From the NCBI GenBank assembly GCA_937870645.1, contig CALMZF010000377.1, forward strand, positions 1 through 32,231: a DNA stretch of 32,231 nt, in the 5' to 3' direction. This DNA is from an uncultured Paludibacter sp. (lineage in GTDB: Bacteria; Bacteroidota; Bacteroidia; Bacteroidales; Paludibacteraceae). The notes beneath the pieces were generated by a model, which saw only the letters and a list, made by a program, of their open reading frames with translations, ran no database searches and was not told where the DNA came from. The translations under genes and the position numbers were made by a program. Below are positions 1 through 6,718 of the stretch, one piece after another (the first letter of the stretch is position 1; each line of letters opens with the position of its first letter).

Positions 1-1287
1 AATAAAAACAGCGTGGATACCTGGGTATCGCCTGAGTTATTTCACATGGACATGAATGCCGGTGCTCCGCCCGATATGTTTGCCATCAAGGGGCAGAACT
101 GGGAACTGCCAACCTACGATTGGGAGGCGATGAAAAGAACCGGATTTGGTTGGTGGAAAAAACGCTTTGAGCAAATGTCAAACTACTTTGATACGTTCCG
201 CATCGATCATATTCTGGGATTTTTCCGCATCTGGGAAATACCCACCAACCAGCTTGAAGGTATTATGGGACATCTCAATCCTTCTACACCTATTTATATC
301 AATGAATTTGGAGAAAAAGGTATCTGGTTTGATTATAACCGTTTCTGCAAACCTTACATCACTGACCAGATACTATGGGATTTCTTTGGCGAGGAATCTG
401 CCTGGGTGAAAGCCAACTGTTTACAGATAGAAGACGGCTGGGTACTACGGTTAAAACCTGAGTTTCAGAGCCAGACCTATGTGGACGAACTCTTCAATGA
501 AGGAAAAATCTCCGAACGGGTTAAATGGGGACTGTTTGATCTGATATCCAATGTGTTGTTATTCGAAGTGAAAGGTTCAAACGGGCAGCAGTTTTATCCG
601 CGGTACGGAATGCACAGCCTGCGTTCTTACATTGAACTCGACGATCATACCAAAAAAGGGCTGGATGAACTTTATATTCATTATTTTTACCATCGTCAGG
701 ATGAAAACTGGTATCACTCAGGCATGGAAAAACTCCCGGCACTCAAACGCTCCACCAATATGCTTATCTGTGGAGAGGATCTGGGTATGATGACACCGTG
801 CGTAACGGCTGTGATGAAAGAATTGGGCATACTTAGTCTGGAAGTGCAGCGTGCACCGAAAAGCAATAAAATAGAGTTTTTTCATCCTAATGATGCTCCG
901 TATTTGTCAGTGGTTACTCCATCGACCCACGATATGAGTACCGTACGTGGCTGGTGGGAAGAAGATCGCTCGGTAACACAAAAATTTTTCAACACCCAAC
1001 TCGGACACTGGGGCGAGGCTCCATACTTCTGCGAATGGTGGATAAGCCGCGATATAATATTGCAGCATCTTTATTCTCCGGCTATGTGGGCAATTTTCCA
1101 AATGCAGGATTTGTTGGGTATTTCTCCCAAACTGAGACGTGAAAATCCGCACGAAGAACGCATCAACATTCCTTCCAACTCCATGAGCAGCTGGCGCTAC
1201 CGCTTGCATCTGAATATGGAAGACCTCTTGCAGGAAGATGAATTTAATAATGAACTGAGAAATTTCATCGTGCAATCAGGAAGATAA
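1..1287 (+). CDS. malQ: 4-alpha-glucanotransferase (amylomaltase, GH77), C-terminal part
   Basis: Cytoplasmic enzyme that moves alpha-1,4-glucan segments between maltodextrins in glycogen and maltose metabolism. The frame is open from base 1, so the true start lies upstream; the GTG at 13 is only an internal codon. About 428 residues are present. Bacteroidetes MalQ is usually near 900 residues with N-terminal starch-binding domains, so roughly half is missing. All three GH77 catalytic positions are visible: the nucleophile Asp in FRIDHILGF (codon 205-207), the acid/base Glu in CGEDLG (codon 775-777), and the transition-state Asp in PSTHDMS (codon 931-933). The NEFGEKG and WRYRLHLNMEDL stretches also fit the family. 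A strong terminator follows. The other glycogen genes of the window lie about 24 kb away on the other strand. The family call is very secure. Confidence 0.95.
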   Translation, partial: NKNSVDTWVSPELFHMDMNAGAPPDMFAIKGQNWELPTYDWEAMKRTGFGWWKKRFEQMSNYFDTFRIDHILGFFRIWEIPTNQLEGIMGHLNPSTPIYINEFGEKGIWFDYNRFCKPYITDQILWDFFGEESAWVKANCLQIEDGWVLRLKPEFQSQTYVDELFNEGKISERVKWGLFDLISNVLLFEVKGSNGQQFYPRYGMHSLRSYIELDDHTKKGLDELYIHYFYHRQDENWYHSGMEKLPALKRSTNMLICGEDLGMMTPCVTAVMKELGILSLEVQRAPKSNKIEFFHPNDAPYLSVVTPSTHDMSTVRGWWEEDRSVTQKFFNTQLGHWGEAPYFCEWWISRDIILQHLYSPAMWAIFQMQDLLGISPKLRRENPHEERINIPSNSMSSWRYRLHLNMEDLLQEDEFNNELRNFIVQSGR

Positions 1288-1309
1288 ATTCAACGTACTA
1301 TAAACAAAC

Positions 1310-1354
1310 TAATCCCATTTACGATATGAACGTGAAGGGGATTACTGTTTTTTA
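1310..1354 (+). terminator. Rho-independent terminator of malQ
   Basis: The arms TAATCCC (1310-1316) and GGGATTA (1338-1344) pair exactly. An inner stem TTTACG/CGTGAA (one G-U pair) encloses the loop ATATGAA. The hairpin is followed by CTGTTTTTTA. It starts 22 bp after the malQ stop. Confidence 0.8.
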
Positions 1355-1459
1355 ATAGTGGTTTGAGATAAAAGGAAACTGTATTTTACTGCTGCATGAG
1401 TGCTTTTAAGCTGCTAAACAAGATTGTTTTTTCAGTCATCGTTCCTTTGTACTATGTAT

Positions 1460-1617
1460 GGCTTCTGCCTAAGCCGCTGTTTAATGTAAAGCTCAGCTTT
1501 CCATATTCTTTTTCAATATGGAAGTCTGGAGACTTCCTTTTAGCACGATGAAGTTTGGAAACTTCGCCGAACAACTTCGCCAACCCATACTCAACAGAGT
1601 GTGATTGCAAATCACAC
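1460..1617. repeat. String of six short perfect hairpins
   Basis: The gap 1288-1808 holds no gene. After the terminator come six closely spaced perfect inverted repeats: GGCTT/AAGCC (1460-1475), AAAGCT/AGCTTT (1488-1500), TTCCATATT/AATATGGAA (1499-1523), GGAAGTCT/AGACTTCC (1520-1537), GAAGTTT/AAACTTC (1550-1565) and GTGTGATT/AATCACAC (1599-1617). Two of them share a GG loop and neighbouring arms overlap. The arrangement resembles the string at 6409-6591 but the sequences differ. It is probably an intergenic mobile or structured element; its function is unknown. Confidence 0.6.
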
Positions 1618-1638
1618 CCAACAAGTGCTATTCTTTGC

Positions 1639-1734
1639 TCATTTGCCTGACATATCCGGGAGGACGGGGTAAGCTTGTCCGTAACTCATGGCAGAAAAAC
1701 AAACCAATATAAATGTGAATATTGTTTTTTTTAT
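1639..1734 (-). pseudogene. Relic of a secreted-protein 5' end, paralogous to the gene at 1809-2339
   Basis: Read on the minus strand from 1734, 31 codons run to a TGA. The first 11 residues after the initiator position (KKTIFTFILVC) are identical to the signal peptide of the neighbouring 1809-2339 protein, and SYGQ/NYGQ also matches. The initiator is ATA where the intact gene has ATG. The relic lies 74 bp downstream of that gene on the same strand. I read it as the remains of a tandem duplicate cut short by the hairpin string. Confidence 0.6.
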
Positions 1735-1808
1735 TGTTGATACTAAAAATAGCGAGGTGCAGATAAGTTATCTCTGTATAACTTACCCGATTCTTAAATT
1801 ATGATATT

Positions 1809-2339
1809 CTATTCCGGCTCTCCTACAGGTACAGTAATTGTAGTAGGTCTTCTATACTCATTTCTATATACACCATTTATTTCTTTACCAATACTTATTT
1901 CTTTTATTTTCGCGTTTTTATAAAAATTATAGAATTTTGGCTCCCAATAATCTTCATAGTCTCCATACAAATTTACAGCATCCTTATAACTCAATGGAGT
2001 AGAGTCGTCTATATATATATATATATAATAGATATAATCATTTACTCCTTCAATATAATTTACATCTAAGCGAATTTTATCAACTTTACCTAATAAATTT
2101 TTATTCACAACATACGGACTATGATTTGTACATAAATATTTACAAGAATTTAACTGAAGTTCACTCTGATCAGCCCAAAAACCAATTGTTTTTCCGATGT
2201 ATGCCGCAGCATTGTCCTGATAGTTTTTTTCGATATACCGCAAAGGGTCGCTACCGCAGTTTAACAACGTTGTGTAGGTTTGTCCGTAATTTATAGCGTA
2301 CAAACAAACTAATATAAATGTGAATATTGTTTTTTTCAT
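1809..2339 (-). CDS. Small secreted protein of unknown function
   Basis: A 176-residue protein that I do not recognise. Residues 1-19 form a signal peptide (MKK, a hydrophobic stretch, then NYGQ), so it is exported. The mature part is rich in Tyr, Asn and Asp and has paired cysteines near residues 28 and 67-71. The YIYIYI stretch is encoded by a pure (TA)9 run at 2010-2027. The gene starts 18 bp after the stop of the JAMM-motif lipoprotein gene and is almost certainly cotranscribed with it. A broken copy of its 5' end lies just downstream. Base composition is visibly more AT-rich than in the housekeeping genes, which suggests acquisition. A role as partner or immunity protein of the upstream lipoprotein is possible but rests on gene order only. 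Confidence 0.6.
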   Translation of the reverse strand: MKKTIFTFILVCLYAINYGQTYTTLLNCGSDPLRYIEKNYQDNAAAYIGKTIGFWADQSELQLNSCKYLCTNHSPYVVNKNLLGKVDKIRLDVNYIEGVNDYIYYIYIYIDDSTPLSYKDAVNLYGDYEDYWEPKFYNFYKNAKIKEISIGKEINGVYRNEYRRPTTITVPVGEPE

Positions 2340-2357
2340 TGTTTTTTTATTATTAAT

Positions 2358-3947
2358 TTATTTACATTGCATTAATTCAAATTTTCCGGTTGCTTCGTTT
2401 TTCTGTAAATATTGCACAGTAAAACCGCTATCGGAAGCCGTTTTTTTAGAAAAACTCACACCCATATCGTATTTTGCCAGCAGATAGGCAATGGTATATT
2501 CCCATGCACATGTTTCTCCTAATTTAGCAAAATTCTTCTGTGCGTTATCCCAGTTATCATAAAATTCTGTTTTTTTTGTAAAACTATTTGTAGCAGGATC
2601 AATGGTCATAGAACTGCCGTATGTATTCCAGAAGGTTGTAAGTTTGACTCTGTCTGTTACTTCAAGTGCATAAACTGTGCCATTGCTTGTAAGTGTGTAA
2701 AGCGTGCGGTAATTATAGTAATCAAAAGCTGTACCCAGTAAAGTATGTAAATCTTTAGGAGAAGGAGGATATGGACCAGGATGGTTATGAAGATTTGCAA
2801 TGGTTATTATACCTACAGCTATTTTTACATCTTTTTCGTTACCTGTTAGGATGCGTGTTGTATAATTTAAGCCATTGTTGTAATTCCAATCAATCGAATA
2901 CTCATTATTGGGGTCGTTTCTTATTTTATTTAAGTAATCTTGAAATGATGGCTGTGTAAGGTCTCCTTCTAACATACCATTATAATTTGAAAAATTTTGG
3001 TAATTTGAAGCAAACGCATTTTTAATTAATGTCAAGGCATCATTACAATTTGTTTTAACATCTTCACTCTTAGGTTTCTTTTCGGGTAAATCTCCTTTTC
3101 TTGAAGTTGTAGTTACTGTTCCTGTACTTCCGGCATGATCGGTGTCGCCAGTATCGGCTCCGGTGTCGTAATATCCACCGGCATCTGAGCTACCTCCAGT
3201 CGTGTCCCCATCTGAATATACATATATTGTATTACAATCTTCATGGTAACTCACCAATCCCCCACACTCCACCTTGTAGAAATAACAAACCTCTATCACT
3301 TCAACGGGGACTGCTGCACTTTTTTTCATTGTAGTGTGATAAGAACTGTTTTGGCATTGTAACTTCAGTTTTCCTGTTACTTTTCCATTTGAGTAACGCC
3401 ATCCATTAACAAAACTATTATCAGAAAGAGAGTAAAACAATACTAACCCTTCCAGTTTACTGTCACGATGAAGGTAAGTGTTAGTTCCAAAATCCTTTTT
3501 GAATTTCAATAAATAGTCTAAAGAAGGAATTATCGCCATCTTAAATCCATACGTCTTTCCAGTTTTCAGATTTTGCATAATTACCAATTTAAGTATTTGC
3601 TTAGTTAATGTATCATTTGTCTCAACAGGTCGTTTTCCATCTGATTTTGCGATAATAACACTTCCGTTTGAATACTCCAAGGGCAATTCTACTACTGTAC
3701 AAAGCGTATCACAGCTAAGTTCAGCTTTTCCCCAATTAAAATATGGTTGGATTTGATTATCAATTCCCTCTCCTTTTATTTTTTTCAATGATTTGATACC
3801 TGTAGAAATTTGTGTTTCATACCATAGTTTTGCATCCTGTATAGAGAATTGATATGATTTATTTACCTCGTCAAGATATTTTTCTTGCGTGCACGACCAA
3901 AATGAGAATGGTAAAATGAATAAAATAAACTTTAGATAATTTTTCAT
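2358..3947 (-). CDS. Lipoprotein with a C-terminal JAB/JAMM-like metal-binding motif
   Basis: A 529-residue lipoprotein: hydrophobic residues 5-18 end in FSFWSC with Cys19 as the lipidation site, so the mature protein is anchored outside the cytoplasm. Residues 20-240 are of unknown fold. Residues 243-295 form a low-complexity Gly/Asp/Thr/Ser linker ending in Lys/Pro/Glu. The C-terminal domain carries LHNHPGPYPPSPKD (386-399). This matches the JAMM pattern HxH...SxxD of JAB proteases and RadC, with His387, His389, Ser396 and Asp399, but with six residues between the second His and Ser where the classic pattern has seven. The upstream Glu that completes a JAMM site may be Glu349, which is uncertain. 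JAB domains occur in deubiquitinases, RadC and polymorphic toxins; a secreted lipid-anchored one is less usual. Enzymatic activity is inferred, not shown. Confidence 0.65.
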   Translation of the reverse strand: MKNYLKFILFILPFSFWSCTQEKYLDEVNKSYQFSIQDAKLWYETQISTGIKSLKKIKGEGIDNQIQPYFNWGKAELSCDTLCTVVELPLEYSNGSVIIAKSDGKRPVETNDTLTKQILKLVIMQNLKTGKTYGFKMAIIPSLDYLLKFKKDFGTNTYLHRDSKLEGLVLFYSLSDNSFVNGWRYSNGKVTGKLKLQCQNSSYHTTMKKSAAVPVEVIEVCYFYKVECGGLVSYHEDCNTIYVYSDGDTTGGSSDAGGYYDTGADTGDTDHAGSTGTVTTTSRKGDLPEKKPKSEDVKTNCNDALTLIKNAFASNYQNFSNYNGMLEGDLTQPSFQDYLNKIRNDPNNEYSIDWNYNNGLNYTTRILTGNEKDVKIAVGIITIANLHNHPGPYPPSPKDLHTLLGTAFDYYNYRTLYTLTSNGTVYALEVTDRVKLTTFWNTYGSSMTIDPATNSFTKKTEFYDNWDNAQKNFAKLGETCAWEYTIAYLLAKYDMGVSFSKKTASDSGFTVQYLQKNEATGKFELMQCK

Positions 3948-4373
3948 ACAGATTATAATTAAGTTTTACTTAAACGCTATTAATTATACAAATATTTTTT
4001 TAAGTTCATAATTGTTTTTTTTGATTGGGGGCTTAATAGCGAAATATTCGATAAGTTTTTCCAGCATAACTATGCAGTAGCGCTGCATTCGTACGAATAC
4101 TTTCATGCTGCAAAACAAGATTTTTTCATATCATCTTTCACACGCGATTATTGCGCGGGAACGATGGATTTTATTCGCCGTTTTCGTACATCTAAGTTAT
4201 TAAAAAGAAGTTAATTTCCAAATTTTCCTAAAAATTATTTGTAGAGCTGAAAGAAAATGCCGAATAAAAGATAGTTGAACGGAACCTATTGCTATAATAT
4301 ATCAACCATTAGTTTCCTTGTGTAACTTTACTCCTCCTAACCGGCATTTTACCGGACAGAATATCCGTAAATG
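3948..4373. other. Intergenic region with small inverted repeats, no gene
   Basis: I see no convincing coding frame. Short palindromes are present: ATGCAG/CTGCAT with loop TAGCG (about 4074-4092), and TTCGTACGAA nearby. A segment at about 4082-4140 resembles 1391-1443 on the other side of the island, sharing GCTGC, AAACAAGATT, TTTTTCA and TCATC in the same order. The region should contain the promoter of the lipoprotein gene at 3947, but no exact TAnnTTTG box is visible there. Confidence 0.4.
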
Positions 4374-5276
4374 TTACGACGAATGTCGGGGTGATAGTTT
4401 TTTTGCCAGGTATTCATTAAAAAGAATTCCTGCAACTATCAGCATTAATCCTACGACCGTTGTGAAATATATTTTTTCTCCCAAAATAAAATGAATGAAG
4501 AACAACGAGAGGAAAGGGGAGAGGTAGCACAATTGGTTTATTAATACCGAATTCCCGGTTTTACGCAGTGCCAGGCCAAAGAATATGAATGGAACAGCCA
4601 TTTCGAAAAGTCCTGAATAAATGCTGGCAATCATGCCTTTAGCTGAGTTAAGATTTATTTCGAAAAACAAGGTACCCGCCGAGAGGTAGATTAGTCCGAA
4701 AAGAAAACTCCCAAATAAATTAACGGTATTATCTGTTTGGGGATTTTTTTTGTTCAAAATCCAGAAACTTGCCCAGATAAATGCACTGAAAAAGGCTAAT
4801 AAAATCCCTGTAAACGAAATATCTTCGCCCGCCAAACTTACCGGTCCCAACGATATAAGCACGACGCCGGCAAATGAAACAGCCATTCCGATGAATTTTA
4901 TTCCGGGAATATGTTGCCGCGTAAAAACAGCCAGCATAATGGTAAGCAGAATAGGCCAGAAGTAGTTGATGGGCTGAGCAATTTGCGCCGGAAGCAGCTC
5001 GTAGGATTTGAAAAGTACCAGGTAATAAAAAGCAGGGTTGAGAAATCCGCTCAGCGCATAGGTGAGCCAGTTTTTTACGGTAAGCTTTTTCAGCAGATGC
5101 CAGTTGGATTGCAGGGTGATAACTGCAGCGAAAACCACCAATGCAGTGGCCGTAGCTACAAGCAGCAATTCGTAGTAGGTGAATTCCTGCAAGGCTGTTT
5201 TGAAAGCCGTTGCTACAGTTGACCAGCTGAGAACGGTTATTGCTACGAAAAGAATTGCTTTGTTGGTGTCTTTCAT
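4374..5276 (-). CDS. EamA-family (DMT superfamily) permease
   Basis: A 300-residue inner-membrane protein with about ten hydrophobic helices in two homologous halves, the usual size and layout of EamA/RhaT-type drug/metabolite transporters. Family features include the N-terminal LSWSTVATAFK, the first-half end with GVVLISLGP, a second EamA repeat beginning FTGILLAFFSAFIWASFW, and a final helix before the charged tail. The substrate cannot be deduced; members move amino acids, nucleosides or other metabolites outward. A copy of the dispersed GC-rich repeat ends only eight bases upstream of the start codon, so it lies in the 5' leader. The gene is on the same strand as the Lol-like operon but 189 bp from it, separated by two inverted repeat copies, and is probably a separate unit. 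Confidence 0.85.
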   Translation of the reverse strand: MKDTNKAILFVAITVLSWSTVATAFKTALQEFTYYELLLVATATALVVFAAVITLQSNWHLLKKLTVKNWLTYALSGFLNPAFYYLVLFKSYELLPAQIAQPINYFWPILLTIMLAVFTRQHIPGIKFIGMAVSFAGVVLISLGPVSLAGEDISFTGILLAFFSAFIWASFWILNKKNPQTDNTVNLFGSFLFGLIYLSAGTLFFEINLNSAKGMIASIYSGLFEMAVPFIFFGLALRKTGNSVLINQLCYLSPFLSLFFIHFILGEKIYFTTVVGLMLIVAGILFNEYLAKKLSPRHSS

Positions 5277-5284
5277 ATTTATCT

Positions 5285-5311
5285 GCCCCCTAACCCCCTA
5301 AAGGGGGAATT
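5285..5311 (-). repeat. Dispersed GC-rich hairpin repeat, copy 1
   Basis: Minus-strand copy of an intergenic repeat made of a CCCCC..GGGGG stem-loop followed by TTAGGGGGC. Similar copies lie at 5409, 6678, 9251, 10069, 15691 and 19031. This one abuts the start of the EamA gene and is inverted relative to the copy at 5409. Confidence 0.75.
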
Positions 5312-5408
5312 TTCGTGGTATGATTAAAAAATGAGGTTTTAGAAATTTTGTTATTGAAATACTTTTTAATGAACTTTTTTTAACTGAACGAATACTCACC
5401 ATTGCAAC

Positions 5409-5453
5409 AAATTCCCCCTTTAGGGGGTTAGGGGGCCTGGTTAGGGGGCCTGG
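5409..5453 (+). repeat. Dispersed GC-rich hairpin repeat, copy 2, with duplicated tail
   Basis: Plus-strand copy: CCCCCTTTAGGGGG, then TTAGGGGGCCTGG, and that 13-base tail is repeated once. It lies just downstream of the LolA-like gene and may end its transcript. Confidence 0.75.
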
Positions 5454-5465
5454 CTTGTTTTTTTC

Positions 5466-6206
5466 CTATTTTAAATTCCCTTTATTAAACACGCTTTCGG
5501 GGATGTTGACATCCAGTTGTACCGAAGTGATGGTCATACGCGTTCCTTTGCCGTCTTTGAGCATGTCCTTGTACACAAACACTTTCGGATACCAGCGGTT
5601 TTGCACTTTTTCGATGTTGGAGAAGGAGATTTGTTTGAGCATTTTTCCGCTTTTAGCAAACAGCTGCGCCTGAAGTAAAACCAGTCGTTCCTGGTCAACC
5701 CATACTTTTTGCGAATAATAATTGATGTCGGCGACGATGGCTGTAAGAGTCAACACCCAGCATTTCCGGCCGTCGATGGTTTCTTCGCCGGTAACTTCAG
5801 CTTTGTACTGTTCGGTCATTTTCTTGTCGGTCATCATATCCTCGTACGACATGTCGCTGCCCATCACCGACTGGCGCAGCATGTGACCCGAAATCTGAAT
5901 GGTACGGTCGGTCGAGGGTGAATAAATCCAGAGCTGATTGTTCAGCTTCAACATTTTGGTCCCTTTCTCACGTGCCGGAGCCAGATATTCGGTAAAAGAT
6001 TTTTTATCGCCTACCGTCCACGATTTCATTTCCATCGTACGCGTAGCACGGGCAGTGTTGATTTCCATTTTGGCCGTCAAAATCTGCGATTTGGCTGTCA
6101 TGTTTTTGTCCACATTATCCAGAATAGCTGTTGCATCAGGCGTTTTCTGAGCATGCAGGCTGAAAAAACCAATAAGAAAAAACAAGTTGAAAAATAGGTG
6201 TTTCAT
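5466..6206 (-). CDS. LolA-like outer-membrane lipoprotein-sorting protein
   Basis: A 246-residue periplasmic protein with a signal peptide (residues 1-19, cleavage near LHAQ). It fits the LolA-like family annotated as outer-membrane lipoprotein-sorting protein (COG2834 type). Family landmarks are the early ILDNVDKNM helix, a beta-rich core, the stretch MLRQSVMGSDMSYEDMM near residues 109-125, and VWVDQERLVLLQAQ. Such proteins shuttle a lipid or lipidated cargo across the periplasm. The genes upstream on the same strand encode two LolE-like permeases, a LolD-like ATPase and an outer-membrane barrel, so it probably works as the soluble carrier of that set. A 512-bp region with a hairpin element separates it from the permease gene, which may weaken its expression. 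It is not the housekeeping LolA itself; the cargo is unknown. Confidence 0.85.
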   Translation of the reverse strand: MKHLFFNLFFLIGFFSLHAQKTPDATAILDNVDKNMTAKSQILTAKMEINTARATRTMEMKSWTVGDKKSFTEYLAPAREKGTKMLKLNNQLWIYSPSTDRTIQISGHMLRQSVMGSDMSYEDMMTDKKMTEQYKAEVTGEETIDGRKCWVLTLTAIVADINYYSQKVWVDQERLVLLQAQLFAKSGKMLKQISFSNIEKVQNRWYPKVFVYKDMLKDGKGTRMTITSVQLDVNIPESVFNKGNLK

Positions 6207-6222
6207 AGTTTTTGAGTTATAT

Positions 6223-6268
6223 GCCCCCTAAATCCCGACCTCACCCCAGCCCTCTCCAAAGGAGAGGG
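6223..6268. repeat. GC-rich intergenic repeat with CCCTCTCC hairpin
   Basis: A fragment GCCCCCTAAATCCC is followed by CCCTCTCC-AAA-GGAGAGGG (6250-6268), a perfect 8-bp stem with a 3-base loop. Two further GGAGAGGGAG-like copies follow up to about 6287. It appears to be a variant of the dispersed repeat and lies directly upstream of the LolA-like gene. Confidence 0.55.
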
Positions 6269-6370
6269 AGTAAGAAAGGAGAGGGAGAAAGAAAGAAGGG
6301 GACTCTTGGTGAGTGCTAAATTCAAGATATTGTTCAAGATATTTTCTTTGTGTAAAATATAATTTAAGAT

Positions 6371-6624
6371 GATTATCCGCTAAGCGACCTAAAGTGTTTA
6401 TTGTATCGATGCCTGAAAGGCATATTTATTTCAGCCCAATGGCAACGCCTTGGGTTAATAAATTGAAAGATCATAACGACGCCCTGTAAGGGCAGTTTAA
6501 TATATAAGTTGGGCTTTCAGCCCGCTATATCTTGGTTTTATCATTTACCCCACCCGTTGGGTGGGGTTGAAATAAGTTGGGCTTTCAGCCCGAAATACAA
6601 GATTAGGTCACTATGCGGATAACC
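6371..6624. mobile_element. MITE-like element of about 250 bp: six hairpins between terminal inverted repeats
   Basis: Imperfect terminal inverted repeats bound the element: 6371-6394 and the complement of 6601-6624 match at 18 of 24 positions, including TTATCCGC and GACCTAA. Inside are six short hairpins: ATGCCT/AGGCAT (6409-6423), CCCAA-GGC/GCC-TTGGG (6435-6454), GCCCT/AGGGC (6481-6493), GGGCT/AGCCC (6511-6523), CCCCACCC/GGGTGGGG (6548-6566) and GGGCT/AGCCC again (6579-6591). The last and fourth hairpins lie in an exact direct repeat (6504-6524 and 6572-6592). There is no coding frame. It splits the Lol-like operon between the second permease gene and the LolA-like gene. I infer a non-autonomous mobile element; no target-site duplication was identified. 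Confidence 0.6.
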
Positions 6625-6677
6625 ATATAATTTAATGTTCAACATATGTTCAACATAGTTTGATATAACATTTCTTT

Positions 6678-6705
6678 AAGTCCCCCTTCGGGGGATTTAG
6701 GGGGC
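6678..6705 (+). repeat. Dispersed GC-rich hairpin repeat, copy 3
   Basis: CCCCCTTCGGGGG followed by ATTTAGGGGGC, in plus orientation, 13 bp beyond the stop codon of the second permease gene. Confidence 0.75.
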
Positions 6706-6718
6706 TTTTAGGACTTTT

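Noticed and set aside
4141-4203. Short open stretch giving HAIIARERWILFAVFVHLSY
   Set aside because: It has no start codon and no recognised homologue, and is too short to support as a gene or relic.
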